Positions 1 to 7,800 of a stretch of 10,929 nt of DNA are shown in pieces. This DNA comes from Gonium pectorale (Eukaryota > Chlorophyta > Chlorophyceae > Chlamydomonadales > Volvocaceae): the NCBI GenBank assembly GCA_001584585.1, contig LSYV01000069.1, positions 55,004-65,932 of the forward strand, in the 5' to 3' direction. The notes beneath the pieces are model-generated. The model had not been told where the DNA came from. It searched no databases and saw only the letters and a program-made list of their open reading frames with translations. Positions within the stretch are counted from its first letter, which is position 1, and each line of letters begins with the position of its first letter. Both the position numbers and the translations under genes were made by a program.

Positions 1-282
1 GTGCTTGCACTCAGTACTGAATCATGCGGCGCACGGATCGTGGGGAAAAGGACGGCCCCGTTCTCCCTTTGGCCCCCTTTGCCCGTGCATTCAGTACTGA
101 TTTCGCGGCGCCACCGACCTGGGGGAAACGGTACGGCCCCTTCCCCCTTTGGCCACCTTTCCCCGTGCACTCAGTACTGATTCATGCGGCGCCACGGACC
201 TGGGGGGAAGGGCGGCCCCTTCCCCCTTTGGCCCCCTTTCCCCCTGGATTCAGTACTGAACATGTGGCGCCACGGACCTGGT
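1..282. repeat. 80-base tandem repeat, about 3.5 copies
   Basis: The word CAGTACTGA recurs at 12-20, 92-100, 172-180 and 251-259, so the period is 80, 80 and 79 bases. Each copy continues with a GGCGCCACGGACCTGG-like block and a pyrimidine-rich block containing CCCCCTTTGGCC. CAGTACTG is a perfect 8-base palindrome. The array probably continues to the left of the window. Long open frames cross it, but the period is not a multiple of three and successive copies are read in different frames, so I do not regard it as coding. Confidence 0.85.
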
Positions 283-1113
283 TGTACCACACACAGCTGC
301 TACCTCGAACGGGCGCACGGGCTAAGTTGGCCTGTAAGATCAGAGGGTCGCATCGTAAATTGCTGCCAAGCCATCGGCATGTTGCCACGGGGGCGTCGGC
401 GCGAGACGCTGGCGGCCCCAGCGACCCCACCTTCAAGGTAGTTCCCCAGCCGCACGCAAGCAAGCGGCTCTTCCTCCAACCACTACCCGTCCCCCCGATG
501 GCCAGTGTTGTCACTGGCAACATACGCCCTTCCCTCGATTTTCCTTGCCTGAAGCGCCACATATGTACACAGAGCAACCTGTGAAGTACGCATATTGCAT
601 ATAGCAAACTAGACGGTTTCCTTACGGAGCGTAGCGTAGTATATGGAAACCGAGGTTTCCTGCGTTCCACGAGAGTGCACCCACACGGGTGTACGGCTGT
701 TGTGTCTGAAGGGAGGTGTGAAGCCGGTGTAGGCTATTCTCGCCGATTACAACGTAGCTACGTAGGTGCTTGTTCCGAGGTCCTAGTGGCTTGGAAAGCC
801 TCCGGTTTAGGCCTCGGGATAACACCACCCAGGCGTCCCCCTGTGGTGAATAAGAACGCTTTCTCTGCTTGCAGGTACTTAATGTGTATTTTGACCGGAC
901 TGGTCTTTGGCATGTCAGACTTGGCCGGTTGGCATGGGTTCTGGTTGGCTTGTAACGGGAGGGGCAATGCTGGAAACACAGTGCAGCCTGTCTCGAAGCT
1001 AGCTGCTGCTGGCATGCGTGCTTGCTTGCACCAACGCACCGCATACCCATCCCTCGCTCCCCTACGCCCATCCGTGACTGCTCATGCAACCCTTTCCACC
1101 CGCCTCCACACAG
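283..1113. other. Stretch without a firm exon upstream of the first S1 exon
   Basis: No S1 or linker exon of the kind seen downstream can be recognised here. The last 35 bases before 1114 resemble the intron end before unit 4: CATCCGTGACTGCTCATG at 1070-1087 matches CATCTGTGACAGCTCATG near 4600-4617 at 16 of 18 bases. At least the 3' part is therefore probably intron. A strong acceptor-like site (pyrimidine tract, then TTGCAG) ends at 874 and is followed by an open stretch with a weak resemblance to the last strand of an S1 domain; this is treated as a finding. A TGTAA at about 330-334 could be a poly(A) signal of another gene but has no support. Confidence 0.5.
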
Positions 1114-1801
1114 CCCGGGGACCTGGTATCTGGAAAGGTGAAGTTCGTTGGGCCCTCCCACGCCTGGGTGGACCTGGGAACCACCCTGGCGGGCTTCCTG
1201 CACGTCAGCCGCATCAGCTCCCAGCATGTGGCCAGCGCGGCGGACGTGCTGGCGGAGGGCGACGAGGTCACGGCGATGGTCAGGCGGATGGAGCCGGGCA
1301 GCCGCGTGGTGCTGGCCACTATGCAGCTGGAGCCACAGCCGGGTACGGAGGCCGTTGTTGGTTGGTGGCTGTCGGCGCTTTAATCGTTGTCGGCGAAGAC
1401 TTGCGGGTCTGCCGCAGCGGCAGCATTTACCGTCGTTGTGGTTCCGGAGCGAGGCGGATCGCATACCGTATGCTGGCGGCCGTCAGGTAGCCTACCTGCT
1501 GCTTGCAACTGCCCTATCACTTGCTCATCATGCACATCGATCTGCCGTACTTTTTCACCGTACACGCGCTCATTGTTTGGAGGGCGGCACGCCTCCTTGC
1601 CCTGGGGACGCCTGCCCCGCCCTGCTGGGCTGCCTCGCCCCCGCCCCATTGGCGCACTGTGCACGGTGCACCAGCCCCTTCGATTCTTGTTGCTTCAAAT
1701 AAACTCCACGGCTGGCCCCAGGCGACATGCTGCGTGAACCCAAGACCGTGTACGCGCGAGCAGAGGAGACGCTGAGGCTGCGCAGGGAGGCGCTCCCAAA
1801 G
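1114..1801 (+). CDS. Unit 1: unsplit S1 domain (A type) plus linker exon
   Basis: Exon 1114-1342 follows CACACAG and encodes 76 residues from PGDLVSG to LEPQP. It ends in phase 1, with a G that completes glycine with the next exon. It has the S1 features Gx[15 protein letters not shown] and GDEV, but the usual FGAF strand reads SHAW. Exon 1722-1801 after GGCCCCAG encodes the linker [15 protein letters not shown] and ends LPK in phase 0 before GTGCGA. An in-frame ATG at 1084 could extend the exon unspliced, but the matching ATG before unit 4 is out of frame, so the acceptor reading is preferred. This unit is about 78% identical to unit 4 over the S1 exon (59 of 76 residues). It forms residues 1-103 of the partial protein. 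Confidence 0.85.
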
Positions 1802-4800
1802 GTGCGAAGTAAAACAGCGGATATTTGCGGGCGTTGCCGTATGAAGTTCGCGATAGTTAGCGCGAGAGCAGGAGGCCCGGTCCTGGTGCGGGCGGCTTGA
1901 ACCGTGCCAGCTGCAGCTCGTGCTGTTTACGGTGTCTCGTACATCACAGCAGCAGTGAGGCCTGCAGGATGAAATCAAGCGACCTGGTAATAACAGGCAG
2001 GAGACGGCCTCCTGGCGCTGCTCGGAAGGATTCACCGTGGTGCTGCCGCGGGCATCGTAGGTTCATGACCTGGTTTCCGGGACAGTGACATCCACGTCGC
2101 CCTCCTTTGGCGCCTTCATCGACCTGGGCTCGGGCCTGACTGGCCTGTTGCCGATAGGCGGCGTCAGCGCCTCCCCGGTGACGGACCTCAGCGCGCTCGT
2201 GGCGGTGGGGGACGAGATTAAGGCCCAAGTGCGTACGTCGTCTGCGGTCTCGCTCGCTCGGTCCGGCCCCTGTGCATACATTCAATCGGCTGCTGGCCGG
2301 CTTGCACCTCTGTACAATGTATTAAGGCAACCGCACATGCACGTATGGCGGCTTGTAGGAGATGCGTGCTGAGGCGCATGTATGCCAAGACACAAGCAGC
2401 CGTATCGATCACATGCGTGGGTGCTGGCTTACCCTTAGCCACGCGTGTATGTGCATCTGTCTCTCCTGCCCGCCCGAAGGTGACGAGGGTGGACCCTGAA
2501 ACGTGCCAAGTATACCTCAGCACCAGATCCCTGGAGCAGGAGCCAGGTGCGTGGGTGTATGGGGCCCGCCCGCGCCCTAGGTACGGCCCAGCGAGGGCGG
2601 CAGCAGGGTTGTCTATGTATCCCCCATGCGCACGTACGTCCACATGGAGGACACCTTCACCCGTCATCAACCGCCAGATAGGTAGACCTGGCTGTTGCAA
2701 CCGTCATCAACTGCCAGGCGGGACAGTTGCAAATGCCACATACCGGTACGTTCGGGCTTGTGATGACGCGTCTACGGGCGTTCGATGGCAGTTGATGGGG
2801 CCTGTTAGTGAGCGCGCACCTGTGCAGTTCGCAGCACGCTGCGCTACGCTCATCATCATCAGCAGCAGTGCGGGCGAAAGCCCTGCCTCAATCGTATGCA
2901 TGGGAGACGAGCGGTCCGTCCCGCTGGGTTTCCCCCAGGCGAGATGCTCCGTGACCCCAAGATGGTGTACGAGCGCGCGGAGAAGACGGTGTTGCTGCGC
3001 AGCAGAAGAAATGCGCTCCCAAAGGTACCGAACCACCAAGAGCGTGAAGGGTGTTGCTGTCAGCAGGAGTTGAGGAGTAAGGGAACATGAGGCATCTTAA
3101 CGGCGGCGTTGCCGGAAAGGCAAAACAATCTGCTTGCGCTGCCGCCCCCTGCACCATCTACTGGGCAGGGCTTTCTGCTCCAACGTCTTGCCGTGGTGCT
3201 GCTGCTGCTGCTGCTGCTGGCCTAATAGGTGCACGACCTGGTGTCGGGGAGAGTGGAATCCATTGAGCCATCAATGAGCATCATCGACCTGGGCTCGGGC
3301 CTGTCGGGCCTGTTGAAGAAGCATGACGTCAGTGCCTCGCGTGTGACGAACCTTGGAGGGCTTATGGCGGTGGGAGACGAGGTGAAGGCCCAGGTGCGTA
3401 GTCTGCGTTCTGCTGGTCTGGCTTGCTGTGTACTGCACATATAGTCACACATACATACACGGCGTGCGGTGTACGGTGCACGTCGCAGACGAACTCGTCG
3501 TTCGCGTGTATGCGATGACCTGGGGTCGGTAGGTGTATACATACGTGCGCTGCGGACATAAGCAGTACATGATGCTTGCTTGTCCGTACTCCGTACCCAC
3601 TCGCGGGTACATTACGGCCGTATCGTGCACACCTGTCTCCCCCGCCTGAAGGTCAAGAATGTTGACAAGGAATTGGGACAAGTATGGCTTAGCACCAGGT
3701 CCCTGGAGCCGGAGCCAGGTGGGTTCGTTCGTATTTGGGGCCGTACTGAGTGGTACGCCCGATCAAGGGCAGCAGGGATGCCTAGATATGCCCCATGCGC
3801 ACGTCCAAATGGAGCACGCACACCCTCCAGCCATTATCATCCGCCAGGCAGGGCCATTTCAACCGTCATCAACCGCCGGGCAGGGCCATTTCAACCGTCA
3901 TCAACCGCCAGGCAGGGCCATTTCAACCGTCATCAACCGCCGGGCAGGGCCATTTCAACCGTCATCAACCGCCAGGCAGGGCCATTTCAACCGTCATCAA
4001 CCGCCGGCAGGGCCATTTCAACCGTCATCAACCGCCAGGCAGGGCCATTTCAACCGTCATCAACCGCCGGGCGGGGCCATTTCAACCGTCATCAACCGCC
4101 AGGGCAGGGCCATTTCAACCGTCATCAACCGCCGGGCAGGGCAGTTGCAACTGTATGTCACGAGTGCGCGGCGGGCGGGCTGTGCATGGTGGTTGGGATA
4201 CGGTGGGGGCACGTGCGTGTGCAGTCGACTTTGCAGTTGCACGCAGCAGCGCTGATTACCACGATGGTTGAACCCGCCCGGGATAGCTGCCCCCCAGGCG
4301 ACATGCTGCGCGACCCCAAGATGGTGTACGAACGCGCGGAAGAGACGTGGAGGCAGCGCAGGGAGGCGGTCCCAAAGGTGCCGAATGAAGGGCGTGAAGG
4401 GTGTTGATTGCTGTCGGGAGGGCCACTACCGCCTCCTGCGACATCTCATGGGCCGGACTCAGTACTTGTCCTAATGCCTTGTCATGGTCGTGCCGATGGC
4501 CTAATAGATGTATGACCTGGCGTCGGGGGCGATGTAAGGTCATTTCGTCCTCGTTGAGCCCCGGCATGTCGGATCTGCGAACGAGGACTCTTATGAATCA
4601 TCTGTGACAGCTCATGTCGCCGCTCGCGCCCTCGCTCCCTCGCAGCCCGGGGACCTGATCTCCGGTGTGGTGACGTCGGTGGGGCCCTCCCACGCCTGGG
4701 TGGACCTGGGGACCACCCTGCCGGGCTTCCTGCACGTCAGCCGTATCAGCTCCCAGCATGTGGCCAGCGTTTCGGACGTGCTGGCGGAGGGCGATGAGAT

Positions 4801-7800
4801 CCAGGCGCTGGTGCGGCGGACGGAGCCGGGCAGCCGCGTGATGCTCAGCGTACTAGAGCTGGAGCCGAAGCCAGGTATGGAGGGCAACCTGCCTTGTCCA
4901 GCAGCCCTGTCTTTGAGCTGAACGACTGCGGCACCGGCCCAACTAAACGTAGCCATTCCGTGCGTGTGTGGCTGCCGGCCTGCCTGCCTCAGGCGACATG
5001 CTGCGGAAACCCACAACGGTGTACAGGCGCGCGAAAAAGACTTTGGGGCTGCGCAGGGATGCGCTCCCAAAGGTGCGTGCGGAACCGGCGACAGGAAGTG
5101 CGACAGTGCTGCCAGTTAGTTACGAGTGGCATGCTTGGTGGCAGCTGCAGGGTGGCCACGTAGTGCCACTACTCCTGAGAACGAGCGATGGAACGGATGG
5201 AACGGACACGCTAGCTGCCGTTGTTTGAGCCCCCTGCCTCTCGCTGCAGTCACGCACGCACGCACAGGTTCCCGTCCCCCTGCCTTCGTATGCCGTGCCG
5301 TGCTGTGCTGACGCCACCGGGCCCCTGACAGCCTGGCGCCCTGGTGACGGGGGTGGTGATATCCATACGGCCATCTTTTGGCGCCTTCATCGACCTGGGC
5401 TCGGGCCTGACTGGCCTTCTGGCGATCGGCGACGTCAGCGGCTCCCCAGTGACGGACCTTGGAGAGCTCATGGCGGTCGGGGACGAGGTGAAGGCACAGG
5501 TGCGTCTTTTACGGCATGTATGGGCGGCAAGGCATGGCTGGTAGCCTCGCACGGCGGCGGCAATCAAACAGCGTTCGGGGATACACTTAGAGCAGGAGAC
5601 GCTCCACGTGTGCGCCTGCGACAATCAAAGTGGGTTCGGTTTGAATGCTTATTAGCGGCACAAGCAAGGAGCGGGAAACGAATGCTCGATGTCAGGCTGC
5701 TGGTTGATTGGTTGTCGTTTGCATCCGGGTTGCACCCGCAGGTACACAAGGTTGACACGCAGGTGTGTCAGTTAGGGCTTAGCACCAAGGTCCTGGAGTC
5801 GGAGCCAGGTGGGTGTAGGGGGGCCTGCTTGTACGGCCGATACTTGAGGGCAGGGACATATGAACTATTGTACGGATGGAGCGAGACGGGCCTGCGGGAT
5901 CCTTGCAAGTTTATTTGCATTGTATGTTCGATATATGGATCACAGCATTCATGCGTGTTGGGAAATGTGTTCCTCGGAAGTGTAGATGCATGGAGCGCTC
6001 CTTCCGCCGTAGCATTCTTATCTGCTGGCATTGAATGCGTGAAGGGGAGTCATGTGGTGTGCATGCGCATATGCTGCATGTCGGTTGCCTAGCGGGTGGA
6101 GCGCCCGTTCGCACGTGCAGTCTGCCAGTCTCGGCTCACCCTGCCTCGCTCCCGGGGGCCCGCAGGCGACATGCTGCGTGACCCCAAGGCCGTGTACGCG
6201 CGGTCGGAGGAGATGCTGAGGCTGCGCAGGGAGGCGCTCCCCAAGGTACCGAATGAACCAACTGTCATGCCTGTGAGCAGCAGCTGGCATTGCTAGCATT
6301 GCTAGCATTGCTAGCTGTCACGCACATCGAGGGGGGCAGCATGAACGGGAACGGGTAGATAGCGCCGCATACTACGGCTGCTCTAGTTGCTGCAGGCGAG
6401 GCGACAGGTATGTCAGTACGTGCGTGTGCGCGGCCGCATGTCACCATGCCAACCCCGCATGGTTGCGGAATCCTTTACCTCTCACCCCTCAAACCGCGCC
6501 GTGGGGCTTGTGCTGCCGCTGGCTGTTCCCGTGTGCCAGGTTGGCGACCTGGTGTCGGGGAGAGTGGAGTCCATATCTCCCTCGTTGGGCGCCTTCATTG
6601 ACTTGGGCTCGGGCCTGACTGGTCTGCTAAGGGCCCAGGACGTCAGCGCCTCCCCAGTGACGGACCTCCGGGAGCTCATGGCGGTGGGGGACGAGGTGAA
6701 GGCCCAGGTGCGTCGTCCGCGGTCTATCTATCTGGATCGGATAACCGTGCACGCACGGCACGGCACGTGGATAAGAGCGTGCGTGGCATGCACTACTAAT
6801 GCAGCAGGGACGGCACACTCCGATGAATACGTGTGACAAAAGTGCGGTACTCAGTATGCGGCGGCCGCATGATATGAACCGGTAGAGTACACCTCTATGT
6901 CATAGTGCAGACCGGTTGTCTTTGTCACCCGCCTGTACACCTATCTAGAATAACCTATCGCCCGTGCGCCCTGCTGCAGGTGACGCGCGTGTACACGGGG
7001 ACATGCCACGTAGTCCTTAGCACCAAGGTCCTGGAGCGGGAGCCAGGTGGGTGTAGCTAGATAAGGGGGCTCTGCATAGGCATTGCTGAGTGTTGAAGGC
7101 ATGTACTCCTCCGGCGGAGGACTTCGGCGGAGCGAGCACATGCTTGTGCATGTGCTTGCTTCCTTGCTGGATGGTGACTGTATCATCTATACGTTTACGT
7201 TTTACGTTTTACGTTTGCTGCAGCGAATGCATGGATGAGCATTGGTGTAACCGTCTGTGCGACGACGCTTTCTTCAATCAAACGCTCGCTCTGCAGTCTT
7301 GGCATCCCCCACTGCTCTTGCCTGGCCGCTCCCCCCCCAGGCGACATGCTGCGTGACCCCAAGATGGTGTACGAGCGCTCAGAGGACATTGCCGAGAGCC
7401 GCCGGGGCGGGTTCGAGGACCTACTGGCGCACATTAAGGTGTGTGTGGATGTACGCAGACGGGAGCGAGGGGAGTGCCACGGGCCACGCAACCACATCAT
7501 GCTAGCTGCATGCTAAGGGGTAGATGCTGCTTGCGTCCACAGCTAAAGGGCACCGCCGGTAGCGAGTCCGTCCGTGGAGCTCAGATGGTCTGGTGGAGCT
7601 ATCTGTCCAAGCGCCCCCCCTTGTCTCGCCCTCGCCGTCCCAAAGGTGGGCACCCTGGTCTCGGGCGTCGTCCAGAGCGTTCAGCCCTACGGCGCGTTCA
7701 TCGACCTGGGCAACGGGGCCAGGGGCCTGCTGCACATCAGCCAGGTCAGCATGGAGCGCGTGAAGGACCTGGGCGCGGTCTTCGCCAGGGGCGACGAGGT

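Noticed and set aside
480..560. Resemblance of a stretch reading VVTGNIRPSLDF to the start of the unit 5 S1 exon ([16 protein letters not shown])
   Set aside because: Three codons would be missing, there is no acceptor next to it, and the similarity stops at once. Chance is more likely.
24..584. Long plus-strand open frame across the 80-base repeat
   Set aside because: It begins inside the tandem repeat. The repeat period changes reading frame from copy to copy, the peptide is low complexity, and no domain is seen.
1084..1113. ATG at 1084 as the start of the S1 protein
   Set aside because: It is in frame with the S1 exon, but the homologous ATG before unit 4 (4614) is out of frame, and both exons start right after a good CAG acceptor. 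It is more likely intron.
622..1464. 280-codon minus-strand open frame
   Set aside because: It lies opposite the unit 1 S1 exon, with no domain and no supporting splice or poly(A) pattern; a shadow frame of GC-rich DNA.
3853..4140. CRISPR array
   Set aside because: The 32-base copies abut with no unique spacers, and the context is a eukaryotic intron.
3580..4407. 275-codon plus-strand frame containing the minisatellite and the linker
   Set aside because: It reads through the intron. The 32-base period shifts frame and the peptide simply repeats; the real exons inside it (3652-3718 and 4298-4377) are in the spliced model.
4533..4537. TGTAA at about 4533 as an early poly(A) signal
   Set aside because: It lies inside the relic exon, and the spliced frame continues through four further intact units.
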